From Anniella stebbinsi (taxonomy: Eukaryota > Chordata > Lepidosauria > Squamata > Anniellidae): a DNA stretch of 64,000 bases. The notes beneath the pieces are model-generated. The model saw nothing but the letters and a program-made list of their open reading frames with translations. It did no database searches and was not told the DNA's origin. A program made the position numbers and the translations under genes. The number at the start of each line of letters is the position of its first letter. Position 1 is the first letter of the stretch. The stretch lies in the NCBI GenBank assembly GCA_029215795.1, contig JARDYH010000001.1, positions 187,309,654-187,373,653 of the forward strand, written 5' to 3'. Below are positions 9,732-19,736 of this stretch, piece after piece.

Positions 9732-10051
9732 TAGGCTGGCCATATGAAAAGGAGGACAGGGCTCATGTAACTTTAACAGTTGTAGAGAAAAGGGGATTTC
9801 AGCCAGTGTCATTTGTATGCAATTAGTTCCTGGTGAAATTCCCTCTTCATCACAACAGTTAAAGTTGCAGGGGCCCTGGCTTCTTTTGTATATGGTCACT
9901 CTGGTGTAGTGCATGCACCTTTAACTGTTGTGATAAAGAGGGAATTTCACCAGGGACTAATTGCATACAAATGACACTGGCTGAAATTGCCTTTTCTCTA
10001 CAACTGTTAAAGTTACATGAGCCCTGTCCTCATTTTCATATGGTCAGCCTA
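9732..10051. mobile_element. 320-bp palindromic hAT-type MITE, copy 1
   Basis: It begins TAGGCTGGCCATATG and ends CATATGGTCAGCCTA, and is flanked by the perfect 8-bp direct repeat ATTTTGGG (9724-9731 and 10052-10059). The halves are inverted copies of each other (for example TTTAACAGTTGTAGAGAAAAGG against its complement near 9990). It lies inside the Gypsy remnant. Confidence 0.9.
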
Positions 10052-10065
10052 ATTTTGGGTCAAGC

Positions 10066-10377
10066 TTTCAAATACTTGAAAGATTATTACACAGAGGAGG
10101 GCCAGGATCTCTTCTCGATCAACCCAGAATGCAGGACACGGAATAATGGGCTCAAGTTACAAGAAGCCAGATTCTGGCTGGACATCAGGAAAAACTTCCT
10201 GACCATTAGACCAATGACCTAGGGAGGTGGTGGGCTCTCCCACATTAGAGGCACTCAAGAGGCAACTGGACAACCATCTGTCAGGGATGTTTTAAGGTGG
10301 ATTCCTGCATTGAACAGGGGGCTGGAGTCGATGGCTTATAGGCGCCTTCCAACTCTACTATTCTATGATTCTATGAA
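10066..10377 (+). mobile_element. CR1 LINE 3' end (truncated)
   Basis: The sequence matches the last part of CR1 ORF2 and its 3' UTR, from AAATACTTGAAAG to CTGGACAACCATCTGTCAGG and the terminal ATTCTATGATTCTATG near 10360-10375. One segment after GACCATTAGA (about 10210) is shortened relative to the other CR1 copies. It inserted just beyond the MITE, within the Gypsy remnant. Confidence 0.85.
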
Positions 10378-10930
10378 TACCAGTGATTCATGAACAATGC
10401 CGTCTTCTGCTAACAATGAAGCATAAAGCAAAGAAAGAATTCCATCACATGGAACAGTCAGGAATAGTTGGAGTGAATGGAGGAACCATCTAAGAGGGTC
10501 AGCTCAATGGTTGCTGTAGGGGAAAAAAGAGCATGGGTGCAATGGGGATTTGCACAGACCTCTGAGAAATAAAGGAAACATGAGGGAGAACTATAGTTTA
10601 CCCACACAGGATGACATAATTCTCAAGCTATCTGCTGCCAATGTATTCAGCAATCCAGATGCCCAATTTGACTATTGTCAAATCAGATTGGACAAAGACA
10701 GCAGTAATCTCACCACTTTCAACACTTCATTTAGAAGTTGGCATTTCAAGAGAATGCCATTTGATATTAAATCATTACAACAAATATTACCCCCAAAACT
10801 GGAAGGCCTGAAGCATGTATAAGTTATAATAAATGACATTCTGGTGCATGGAAGCCTCAGAGAAGAACATGATGAAAACCTAACGGCACTATTCATACAA
10901 TGCAGAGAGTACACCTTGTGATTAAATACG
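10378..10930 (+). pseudogene. Ty3/Gypsy reverse transcriptase remnant
   Basis: Translation gives successive Ty3/Gypsy RT landmarks with frameshifts between them. First comes PVIHEQCR, then EEPSKRVSSMV, then ENYSLPTQDD, KLSAANVFSNPDA, QIRLDKDSSNLTTFNT and FKRMPFDIKS, and finally a catalytic box read as VIINDILVHG where the family has IDDILV. The first catalytic aspartate of that box is therefore Asn in this copy. After it comes SLREEHDENL. With several stops and the altered active site it cannot be functional. Confidence 0.8.
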
Positions 10931-11094
10931 GTGACCATATTTTGGAAACCAAATAAGAGGACATCCCAACATGGTTGGCCGTCATGGGGGCATGCCCACC
11001 TCAACATTGCCTTGGTCATATTTATTTATTTATTTATGTCTGATTCTACAGTCATTACACCTCTGGTTCATTAGCTATGTAAACAAAACCATGG
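10931..11094. other. Insertion of unclear origin with (TTTA)n
   Basis: The stretch GGTGACCATATTTTGG to about 11020 resembles an eroded end of the TAGGGTGACC MITE family and is followed by a short (TTTA)n run at about 11019-11037. It separates the RT remnant from the next Gypsy-like segment. Confidence 0.35.
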
Positions 11095-11325
11095 TCAGTA
11101 GCAATGCAAAGAAAGGCCAGAACAGATGCCCATTATCACAATGCTAGACAAGGATCTTTCCCACCTTTTATCCAAATATCTTCTGAATTTACACTGCCTC
11201 AGTATGCAGAGAACAGAAATCCCAATCAGAGAATGTAATGCTCTTCCCAAAGAAAACTGGGCAGAAGACACCTCAGAAGCTATCAGTTCCCTATGTCTTA
11301 TCATACAGCACAACATAATATAACT
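11095..11325 (+). pseudogene. Possible Ty3/Gypsy RNase H end / connection region
   Basis: A 65-codon open stretch from 11126 reads MLDKDLSHLLSKYLL then EIPIRECNALPKEN and AEDTSEAIS. This fits, loosely, the end of Ty3/Gypsy RNase H (D-K-D...LL.L..Y...PG.EI.IADALSR). The call depends mainly on position downstream of the RT remnant and on the EIPI motif. Confidence 0.4.
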
Positions 11326-11333
11326 CAGAATTA

Positions 11334-11800
11334 ATTTATTATTTATTTATTTTATTCCATTTATATACCGCTCTATAGCCGAAGCTCTCTGGGCAGTTTA
11401 CAACAATTAAAAACATTGAACAATTAAAACACCGATATACAAAATTTAAAAGCATAAAGCATAAAAACAAGTTAAAATTACAATATCCTTCTGGGTCAAA
11501 GCACAACAACAACACAAAAACACTCATCATATGCTGTTAAATGCCTGGGAGAAGAGGAAAGTCTTGACCTGGGGCCGAAAAGATAACAATGTTGGTGCCA
11601 GGCGAGCCTCATTGGGGAGATCATTCCATAATTGGGGGGCCACCACTGAAAAGGCCCTTTCCCTTGTTGCCACCCTCCGTGCCTCCCTTGGAGTAGGCAA
11701 CCAGAGGAGGACCTTCGATGTGGATCGTAGTGTATGGGTAGGTTCATGTCAGGAGAGGCGTTCCATCAGGTATTGTGGTCCCAAACCGTCCCAATGATTT
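11334..11800 (-). mobile_element. L2 LINE 3' end (minus strand)
   Basis: Read on the minus strand it ends with the L2-type terminal word (plus strand: TTTATATACCGCTCTATAGC, then CTCTGGGCAGTTTACAA) and an A/T microsatellite at 11334-11356. The inner part (plus strand CAGGCGAGCCTCATTGGGGAGATCATTCCA) is the complement of the C-terminal ORF2/3' UTR segment seen again at 40140-40180. Confidence 0.75.
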
Positions 11801-11878
11801 CAATAAAGCTTACTCCCAGATAAATGAATATAAGATTGCAGTCATAAGCTCTTAAGATCAGCTGGAAACTCCTCCTGA

Positions 11879-11879
<1 letters not shown>

Positions 11880-11921
<42 letters not shown>
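11880..11921 (+). repeat. (TATC)n microsatellite
   Basis: About ten uninterrupted CTAT units. Confidence 0.97.
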
Positions 11922-11922
<1 letters not shown>

Positions 11923-12894
11923 TTGTATACCAAAGGCACCTAGAGAGGTATTCTTAGTGGTTGCTGCACAATTCAGAAAGTTGACAGAGTCAGTGCCTGA
12001 ACATCTTTCTGGAAGTTGAAAGACATTTTAAAAATATCTGATAGACCTCCAGCCTGCAAAATAGCTGTTAGCTGGGAATTGTTCAAGGCACGTTGGGCAT
12101 CTATTGGATTTGATGTAAAATAGATTACTCAGATCTTAGACTCGTGTGTATGTATCAACTCATTCGCTGGCTACTTCAAACATATTTAGGTTGCAATCTG
12201 AACTCACTCACCAGAGAACAAGTTCCATTGAAGTCAATGGATCTTAGTTTTGATCAGACATATTGATTACACTGTTAATAAGTTAGTTCTTTCTTATAAC
12301 TGCCCATCCTGCAATAAATTAATTAGCCTTAAATGAAGGGGCTTACAGGGGCATTCATATTTTATTGCTATTGATGATAAAACTTCACTGTGTTAGAATT
12401 TAAGCAAGTTGAACAGTGCAATGCTATACATGTCTACTCAGAAGTAAATCCCATTGACTGCAATAGGCTTGCTCCAAGGTAAGTGGGCATAGGCTTGCAG
12501 CCTAAACTGAGCCTGCAATCCTAAAGAGTTAACATAAATATACTTGCAAACACAAAACAGGATCATTGACAGAGGGGAGGGGAGTTGTTAAGAGGGGGAG
12601 GTTTCTGCAGTTGTGGAGGAAGTTGTCAGTCACACAAGATTAACATAATTTGCAAAGATAATCCATGCAAATAATATTTCAACAAAGCCCAGAAGATGTT
12701 CAGTGTATGTATTGTGTGATATAGGAAATGCAACACAGAACTATCCTTCCAGATATGAAAATGTAAGCAAGTATGAAAACGTTTCTGGCTTCTCTTTCTT
12801 TGGTATAAAATGAATCTCCAAGTCTAAGCTTTGGATTCATATTTCTAGATCTTCATCCCACCCCCCCACACACAAAAAGACAGAGAGCCTCAGC
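11922..12894. other. Noncoding stretch with small palindromic repeats
   Basis: Two eroded copies of a short inverted repeat common in this window lie at about 12190-12240 (AGTTCCATTGAAGTCAATGG) and 12413-12515 (GCAATGCTATACATGTCTACTCAG... ending GCATAGGCTTGCAG). The rest is A/T-rich with nothing recognisable. Confidence 0.5.
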
Positions 12895-13095
12895 TATTGG
12901 ACAGTAATATATATCATTCAACCAAAAACCTATGGTTTACAAAAACAACGTTAAGGCTCTACAGTGTTCAACCAAGCACCAAAAAGCAGGGAAATTGGGA
13001 GTTAAGGCTCCCAAGCCTTAACGCCACATCCTCCCTAAGGAGGCAGAAAGTGCAAGTGAAATTCTCATTCTCCCAAACCACTAGGGAGAAATCCC
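12895..13095 (-). repeat. Member of a repeat family also at 14037, 16445 and 30185, inverted here
   Basis: Reads AACCAAAAACCTATGGTTTA to CTCATTCTCCCAAA, the reverse complement of the segments at 14037-14217, 16445-16625 and 30185-30365, with the internal palindrome GTTAAGGCT/AGCCTTAAC. A 9-bp hairpin CACTAGGGA/TCCCTAGTG follows at 13079-13100. Confidence 0.85.
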
Positions 13096-13099
13096 TAGT

Positions 13100-13809
13100 G
13101 AATTCAGTGGCACTGGCTTCTGAGAAGACATGTATAGGAGTCAACCTTCTCCAGCCTGGTGCTCCCCAGATGTGTTGCACTGTAACTCCCATGTTATGTG
13201 TTATGGGGAAGACAAAAATCAATTCATACTTAATTTTAAAATAATACTTACGCATGAAAGTATTATGTGGTAGCTCTGCCTTTGATCTCACACTGCTGAA
13301 CAAGTAAGAGAAATCCTTTATCTGATATTCAAGAAACAGACATCCTATGCCATGTGTTGAAAACTAATGTTGATGTCTGAAGGGCTATCTGGATTAGGTG
13401 TTCAAGATTCATTCATTGTTGTTTCATTTGGTTTTGACAGTTTATTTAAAGTGATGCAGCTCTTTTGTAGTTCCTTGATTGATCACATATCTTAATGCTG
13501 GAAAACATGATACTTTAGTACAGATGTGGGCACAAAATAGATCTATCCTGATGATTTGGACATGAACTCACGGCATTCCTGATAACTGCCCATGCTAATA
13601 GGGGCTTTTACAAGTTGAATTCTAAAACATCTGGAGATCTACATTCTGCCTTCCCTTGTTCTTGAACAACATTCCCCAACCTGGTGCCTGTCAGATGTGT
13701 TGGGTTGCAACTCTCAACATAAGGAGATGCTCTAAGAAATGAGAAGTAGCTGGTCGTAAGTTGTTCACCATCATTTCCCACAACCCCACAGTCACCTCTG
13801 AAGATCAAA
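13100..13809. other. Noncoding stretch, eroded palindromic repeats
   Basis: It contains CTCCAGCCTGGTGCTCCCCAG (13150) and CCCAACCTGGTGCCTGTCAGATG (13675), both minus-orientation traces of the GGGCACCAGGTTGGGGAAGG repeat found at 13905, 16318 and 30067. No coding signal. Confidence 0.5.
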
Positions 13810-14217
13810 TTGCGTATCTAGATTTTTGAGATGACAAGTCCCAGCATTCCTGACCATGGGACATACTGACTTGCAATGATGGGAGTTGTAATCCAACACC
13901 TTTGGAAGGGCACCAGGTTGGGGAAGGGCTGCTCTAGACAAAAAAAGAGAAGTAGGTGGCCCTAAGTTGTTCGTGATCAGTTTTCCACAACCCCACAGTC
14001 ACCTCTGCATATCATATTCTCCATCCTGTCCTCTTGGTTTATCTGCTTTGGGAGAATGAGAATTTCACTTGCACTTTCTGCCTCCTTAGGGAGGATGTGG
14101 CGTTAAGGCTTGTGAGCCTTAATTCTCAATTTCCCTGCTTTTTGGTGCTTGGTTGGAAACTGTAGAGCCTTAACATTGTTTTTGTAAACTGTAGGTTTTT
14201 TGTTTAATGAATATTTC
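13810..14217 (+). repeat. Dispersed roughly 520-bp repeat, copy A (5'-truncated)
   Basis: It matches the copies at 16102-16625 and 29847-30367 from GAGATGACAAGTCCCAGC through CACCAGGTTGGGGAAGGGC to the end word TTTTTTGTTTAATGAAT. No ORF. The terminal 180 bp is inverted at 12895-13095, so the two may be ends of one element of about 1.3 kb. Confidence 0.8.
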
Positions 14218-15734
14218 ACTCTGTTGTCTTAGTCAGCTTCTCTCAGGGGAGAAGATGTGTGGGCAGTGTCCTGCGAGAAAGGCCAGGGGATACTGCCAGC
14301 TACTAGTGAGCCCCCTGCTGGGGTATGGAACTGGGCAGGTGCCCGCGGATACCAACCCGTGGGGCTGGCTGTGATGATGGGGCCTTGCATGTGCATTCCA
14401 GTGAACAAAACCCTCTTGAAAGGAAAGCGACTTGAACAGCTTTCTGGGTCAGGTATAAGGAAAGCACTTTTGAATTGGGGCTTGTGCAGAGGCCTATTTG
14501 GCTCCTTAGCCATGGAGAGCACACATTTTGGGACAGGCTGGCCTGCCTTTGGGGAAAGTAATGGACAAATCGGCTTGGGTGGCTTGGAGGGAATAGCCTG
14601 GCTTGTGTTCTAGCCAACCCAGGAGCTCACAGCAAATAACTCCCCATGTGTTGTTGCTGTTTTTAAACTGGATCATTAGCACTCTTTTCAGACATTAGCA
14701 ACACTGGGTAGTGTACAGAGCAGGTCAGGGCCACAGTATAAGGGCCAGCCCAAGATTTGGGCTTAGATCTGGGATCAGCCTTCCACAAAAAGGGTCCTTC
14801 TGCAAGAGGAAGGATTCTGCTTGCAGAAGCTTCCTCCACCTGAATTTGAGGGATTCTCCCCCCTCCCAGCTCACCCCATTCAGCAAGGTCTCCTGATTCT
14901 CTTTGAAGCATTTTCAGGGGGAAGGAGACGGGGCTGCCTTGGGAAGGAGGGGGTGCGGAAGTCCAATTCCATTGATCCAGTTTAAATCTGGATCCAACCC
15001 TTCGAAGTCTGTCTGTAGTTTTGCTGCCCAGGATGAATTAAAACCCACCAAAAACCTCCACTTTGTGTCTTATTATATGCTGGGCAGCATAACAATAGCA
15101 CCCAAAATGATAAAGAATCAGGCAGGATGCTACCTTGTCACACACACATTTAACACCCGTTCCCTCTTGACTCCCCCCCCCCCGTTACACTTGTGACTTC
15201 CACTCTGGGTGGCCAGTGGACAACAGATGGCACTCACTCACGCCCTCTGAAATGCAGGGGGCATCACCCAGCCAGGAGATGCTAAGCAACCACCGAAAGG
15301 CTCCCTTTCAATAGGTCTTACTTTTGAGTAAATATCTAGGGATGTAAATGCAGCCTGTGCAAGATTGAAACTTGACCACAAACCTGATCACAATCTGCTA
15401 CTTTAAGATGCAAACAGGCAGAAAAAGCATGCAGCATAAAATGAGCTATAATAATGAACATAGTAAACTGTAACTTATTCTAATATGGGATATTTTCCTG
15501 TATTATCTTGTGCGCTTCCAGAATTAATCAGGGATTTTTAATTCCAGTAGAACAATTTTTTCAAGTTGTCTCCAAATACAGACACAAAACATGAAATGCT
15601 TCCTTTTCATGAGGCAGTCATAAAAAGCTTTTATCTCTGGACACTGGCTATTGAAAAGTTCAAATGAGACCTCTCAGATTTCAAGTGAGAAAGCATAACT
15701 TCTGGGGCTCATTTATTATTTTGAAAAGTCGGTG
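14218..15734. other. Unclassified, partly repeat-poor sequence
   Basis: No confident coding or transposon signal. Open frames up to 118 codons around 14257-14613 occur on both strands and resemble no family I know. A C-run lies at about 15172-15183. Confidence 0.4.
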
Positions 15735-16740
15735 AAACACATAACACTAGCTTTGATTTTATATTGGATGTCAACGTGGTGTAACATCCTAGCTAACATT
15801 GGTTTACACTTGAATCCTATACTTGTCTTCTCAGAAGTCAGTGCCACTGAATTCACTACAGCTTACCCCCAAGTGGTATAGGATTGCAAACTAATCTCAT
15901 CTGAAAGGTGTTCAAGACAGCCAAACTAAACCTCTTCTGCTCCGCTGTTGCTTTGATGAGATGATGTATTGTGCAGGGATTGTGGGGAGTGAACAGTATA
16001 TTTTTTATAAATACATTTTAAGAAAAAAAACATTGGTTCTTTGAAAGGCAGGATATTGACCAAAAGTTGGAAGTGCCTGGCACATGCTCTGGTTCTAGAT
16101 ATGTAATGAATAGTGCCCCTTTTGTTATCAAGAGTGCTGCTATATGCGAGATGTGTGTGAGAGAAAAGTATTGGGCAGACCCTGTATTTGGTAAGGGTAT
16201 GGAACAGCATCCCATCCTGCTGCCCTCCAGGTGTTTGAGATGACAAGTCCCAGCATTCCTGACCATGGGACATACTGACTTGCAATGATGGGAGTTGTAG
16301 TCCAACACCTTTGGAGGGCACCAGGTTGGGGAAGGGCTGCTCTAAACAAAAAAAGAGAAGTAAGTGGCCCTAAGTTGTTCATCAGCAGTTTTCCACAACC
16401 CCACAGTCACCTCTGCATATCATATTCTCCACCCTGTCCTCATGGTTTATCTGCTTTGGGAGAATGAGAATTTCACTTGCACTTTCTGCCTCCTTAGGGA
16501 GGATGTGGCGTTAAGGCTTGGGAGCCTTAACTCCCAATTTCCCTGCTTTTTGGTGTTTGGTTGGAAACTGTAGAGCCTTAACATTGTTTTTGTAAACCGT
16601 AGGTTTTTTGTTTAATGAATTTCATGGCTTTGTGTAACGGATGACTGGATATTATACAGTTGACAACCAAGCCAGCGTCAGCCAGGATGTTATACCATCT
16701 TGACATCCAATATAAAATCAAAGCTAGCGTTATGTGTTGA
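15735..16740. repeat. 1-kb segment bounded by inverted copies of an A/T-rich 75-bp sequence
   Basis: AACACATAACACTAGCTTTG at about 15735, followed by ATTTTATATTGGATGTCAA, recurs as its reverse complement at about 16690-16740, and both carry the extension GTAACATCCTAGC / GCCAGGATGTTAT. Between them lie an eroded small palindrome (15810-15890) and repeat copy B (16102-16625). It may be a DNA transposon with 75-80-bp terminal inverted repeats that later received copy B. Confidence 0.6.
16102..16625 (+). repeat. Dispersed roughly 520-bp repeat, copy B
   Basis: Closely similar to 29847-30367 over its whole length, from GTAATGAATAGTGCCCCTTT through GAGATGACAAGTCCC and CTTTGGGAGAATGAG to the TTTAATGAAT end. 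No ORF. Confidence 0.85.
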
Positions 16741-16769
16741 ACTCACTTTTAACATTAATAAATCAACCA

Positions 16770-17460
16770 AAATGCTTGCATCTCCCTCATTTTTAAAGAT
16801 AAAGAGATGAAACCTGGCATCATGGTAGTTCTTAAGTAGGGATATAGCTATGCCAAGTATGAAGCAGATCCGTTCATGCCTTGATTTTTAGGAATGTTTT
16901 AAAGTTCAAACAGAAATCTCTTTGGGGTCCAGGACCTTGAGCAGTACAAGTTTTAAAAACGAAATTAAAGATAAAGAGATGAAACTTGGCACCATGGTAG
17001 CTCTGAAGTAGGGATTTAGCCATGCCAAGTTGGAAGCAGATCCGTTCATTCCTTGATTTTTAAAAATGTTTAAAACTTCAATTTAATTTTTTTAATTAAC
17101 TAAAATGCTTACAATTCCATCATTTTTAAAGATAAAGGGATGAAACTTGACAGCATGGTAGCTCTTAAGTAGGGATTGAGCCATGCCAAGTTGGAAGCAG
17201 ATCTGTTTATGCCTTGAGTTTTCGGATTTTTTTTTTAACTTCAAACCCAATACTCCTCTTTGGGGTCTAGGGCCTTGAGCAGTACATTAAAAAAAAAAAG
17301 AAAGTAAAGATGAAGAGATGAAACTTGGCACCATGGTACCTCTTAAGTAAGGCTTTAGCCATGCCAAGTTGAAAGCAGATTGGTTCATGCTTTGAATTTT
17401 AGGAAAAAAATTGAAGTCAAACTTTTTAAAAAACTATCCTAAAAATTAAGGCACAAACCG
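16770..17460 (+). repeat. Tandem A/T-rich modules (GATGAAACTTGGCAC type)
   Basis: At least four imperfect units begin near 16795, 16970, 17130 and 17300. Each reads roughly TTTTAAAGATAAAGAGATGA, AACTTGGCACCATGGTAGCT, a CTTAAGTAGGGATTTAGC segment, CATGCCAAGTTGGAAGCAGA and TTCATGCCTTGATTTTTAGG. A part-unit in the opposite orientation follows at about 17440-17490. There is no ORF. Confidence 0.85.
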
Positions 17461-17504
17461 ATCTGCTTCCAACTTGGCATGGCTCAATTCTAGGGTGACC
17501 ATTA

Positions 17505-17602
17505 GGGTGTGGCGTAGTGGCTAAAGTGTTGGACTGGGAGCTGGGAGATCTGGGTTCTACTCCCCACTTAGCCATGAAAACCCATTGGGTGACTTTGGGC
17601 CT
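17505..17602 (+). mobile_element. tRNA-derived SINE
   Basis: GTGTGGCGTAGTGGCTAAAG resembles an A box and GGGTTCTACTCC a B box, about 35 bp apart. They are followed by CATTGGGTGACTTTGGGC, the body of a tRNA-related SINE. The 3' half is missing; similar 3' bodies appear near 28180-28260 and 28590-28715. Confidence 0.7.
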
Positions 17603-17738
17603 CAATCTTTCACCAATGTTCTTGAAATTTTCAGGTAATGTAAAACAAACATTTCTTTCTGGCACCTGTAAATTTCAGAAAGGTTGATGAAACATTTTCG
17701 ATTTTATGGCTGTTAGAATGACCCCCCCCCCAATTATC
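17595..17738. repeat. Repeat shared in inverted orientation with 22725-22895
   Basis: TCAATCTTTCACCAATGTTC to ATTTTATGGCTGTTAGAATG plus a C-run. The same words occur reverse-complemented at 22725-22895, including the homopolymer and the module word AGAAAGAAATGTT. The SINE lies directly at its edge. Confidence 0.75.
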
Positions 17739-17789
17739 ACTTTTTTACTGATGGCCCTTAACAATGGAGGCACGACTGTGCCTCCATTA

Positions 17790-18325
17790 ATAATAGGGAT
17801 AAATGCCAAGTTCTAAACCTAGGAAAAAGACACCAAATGTACAGTTACAAGATGGGGGATACTTGGCTCAGCAATACGACAAGCAAAAAGATCTTGGAAT
17901 TGTTATTGATCACAAGCTGTGATGTGGCTGCAAAAAAAGCAAATGCTATTTCAGGCTGCATTAATAGAAGTATAGCTTCCAAATTGCATGAGGTGCTGGT
18001 TCCCCACTATTTGGCACTGGTTAGGCCTCCTCTTGAGTATTGTGTCCAGTGCTGGGCACCACACCAACTAGGATGCAGACAATCTGGAGCATGTTCAGAG
18101 GAGAGCAACGAGGATGATGAGGGATCTGGAAACAAAGCCCTATGAAGAGAGATTGAAAGAACTGGGCACGTTTAGCCTGGAGAAGAGAAGATTGAGGGGA
18201 GACATGATAGCACTCTTCAAATACTTGAAAGGTTGTTACACAGAGGAGGGCCAGGATCTCTTCTCCATCAACCCAGAGTGCAGGACATGGAATAAGGGGC
18301 TCAAGTTACAGGAAGCCAGATTTTA
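17790..18325 (+). pseudogene. CR1 LINE ORF2 C-terminal fragment
   Basis: The segment runs from AATAGGGATAAATGCCAAG through a frame with [39 protein letters not shown] and LVRPPLEYCVQCWAP, then in another frame [19 protein letters not shown]. This is the CR1 RT thumb and C-terminal region. It has frameshifts and lacks the 3' UTR: homology ends near 18325 just after GAAGCCAGATT. Confidence 0.85.
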
Positions 18326-18364
18326 TAGAATCTATAAAAGAACTAAGAGCACCAACTTCACTAA

Positions 18365-18805
18365 AAGAATTTGAAATGTGCTTGTGATGGTATCGAAAGC
18401 CACTGAGAGATCAAGGAGAATCAACAAAGTCATACTCCCCCTGTCCTTCTTCTAACATAGGTCATCATACAGGGCACCCAAGGCTGTTTCCGTGCCAGAA
18501 CCAGGCCTGAAACCCGACTGAAATGGATCCACATAATCAGTCTCACCCAAGAGTGTCTGGAGCTGGCTCCCAACCAACCGCTCCAGGACCTTGCTCAGGA
18601 ATGGAACATGTGGCACTGGCCTGTAGTTATTAAGATTTTCTGGGTCCAGGGAAGCTTTCTTCAGAGTGGTCTCACTGCTGCCTCTTTCAGACTGTCTGGG
18701 ACCACTCCCTCTCGCAGAGAGGCATTAATCACTTCCCTAGCCCAGCCGGCTGTTCCATCCCTGCTAGCTTTTATAAGCCAAGAGGGGCAAGGATCCCACC
18801 GTCAA
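18365..18805 (-). pseudogene. L2 LINE reverse transcriptase fragment (minus strand)
   Basis: The minus-strand translation gives DPCPSWLIKA, INASLREG, LLKKASLDPENLNNYRPV, FQSGFRPGSGTETALGAL and LLDLSVAFDTI with frame changes, the N-terminal half of the L2 RT. It matches the same blocks in the plus-strand L2 at about 2620-3040. Neither the YADD region nor the 3' end is present. Confidence 0.8.
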
Positions 18806-18990
18806 TTGTTTTAAATGCCTCTGTAAGAGGTTCTTATTTTCACAAGAGTTTGGGGGAGGGGTGGTTTAAATTTTAATGTGGGTTGAGGGTTCTTAATTGA
18901 AATTGTTGTATATATTATTGTAAAGCGCCACGATGCCAGAAATGGCAAGGTGGCACTATAAAATGCTTTTTAAAAATAAAATAAAATGAA
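18806..18990 (+). repeat. LINE/SINE-type 3' tail
   Basis: Ends TGTAAAGCGCCACGATGCC, then AAGGTGGCACTATAAAATG and an A-rich (AAAAT)n tail at about 18962-18985. This layout is typical of a non-LTR 3' end, but I cannot name the family. Confidence 0.5.
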
Positions 18991-19102
18991 TAAAAAAAGA
19001 GTGTCAGAAATTCCATCGGTACATATCTGTGGAAACTTATCACAAGCCTCTAAACTCTGCCCAGATTACAGAAAATTATTTTAAAACTGGAAAAGTATAA
19101 CC

Positions 19103-19497
19103 TAGGGCAGATCTACACATTGTCCTCAATACACACTCCCTGCGCCCCGAGCTGCCCTCGGAGCACTGCACCCACCCAGTGTGGACCAAACTCTGCTCGC
19201 ACCCTCACTGCAGCCGCCACCCTTTCATCCCGACCAGTCCCGAGGAGGGAGGGGGGAGGGAGGGAGGGTTGTAAACAAAAGCCAGTGATCTGGAGATGGA
19301 TTTCCCAATCGCTCGCTTTTGTTTATAACCCTCCCTCCTCCCTCCCCAGGACCGGCCGGGATGAAAGGGCTGCGGCTCCAGCGAGGGCGGGAGGAGAGCT
19401 TCCAAGGCTTGGTCCACACTGGGCAGGGTGCAGCACTCCGAAGGCAGCTCAGGGTGCGGGGAGGGCTCATCGAGGACTACATGTAGTTCTGCCCCTA
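19103..19497. mobile_element. Palindromic MITE with GATCTACAC-type ends (about 395 bp)
   Basis: The left end TAGGGCAGATCTACACATTG and the right end (complement TAGGGGCAGAACTACATGTA) are inverted. The interior repeats in inverted order too: GGACCAAACTCTG..., then GGTTGTAAACAAAAGC against its complement near 19318. G/C-rich, no true ORF, no clear TSD. Related ends occur at 49405. Confidence 0.7.
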
Positions 19498-19736
19498 AAG
19501 GTAATATGTAAGCCTGGGAAAGGCATCTCTATAATCAACCTACTATCACACAACTGTTGGTACAGTTCTGGATTGGCTCAAAGCAAGCAAGACACTTGAA
19601 AATTCTCTCCTTTGTTATCCTGAACAGAGAAGCCATCAGCTGCAATATTTCAGATTAATGATCAACAGAACTCGTTAGTTAACTGTAAAAGACAGCAAAG
19701 ACTAGCCAAGTGCTATTGGGTTCTGAGCCTCTAAGC

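Noticed and set aside
14229..14617. Three overlapping frames of 97-118 codons on both strands
   Set aside because: No domain, motif or conserved pattern; equally open on both strands.
16445..16573. Identical short open frames at 16364-16573 and 30111-30320
   Set aside because: The peptide identity comes from a dispersed repeat; the third copy (13810-14217) does not keep the frame.
17505..17602. Functional tRNA gene
   Set aside because: The A and B boxes are present but the cloverleaf is incomplete and there is a SINE body. It is a tRNA-derived SINE.
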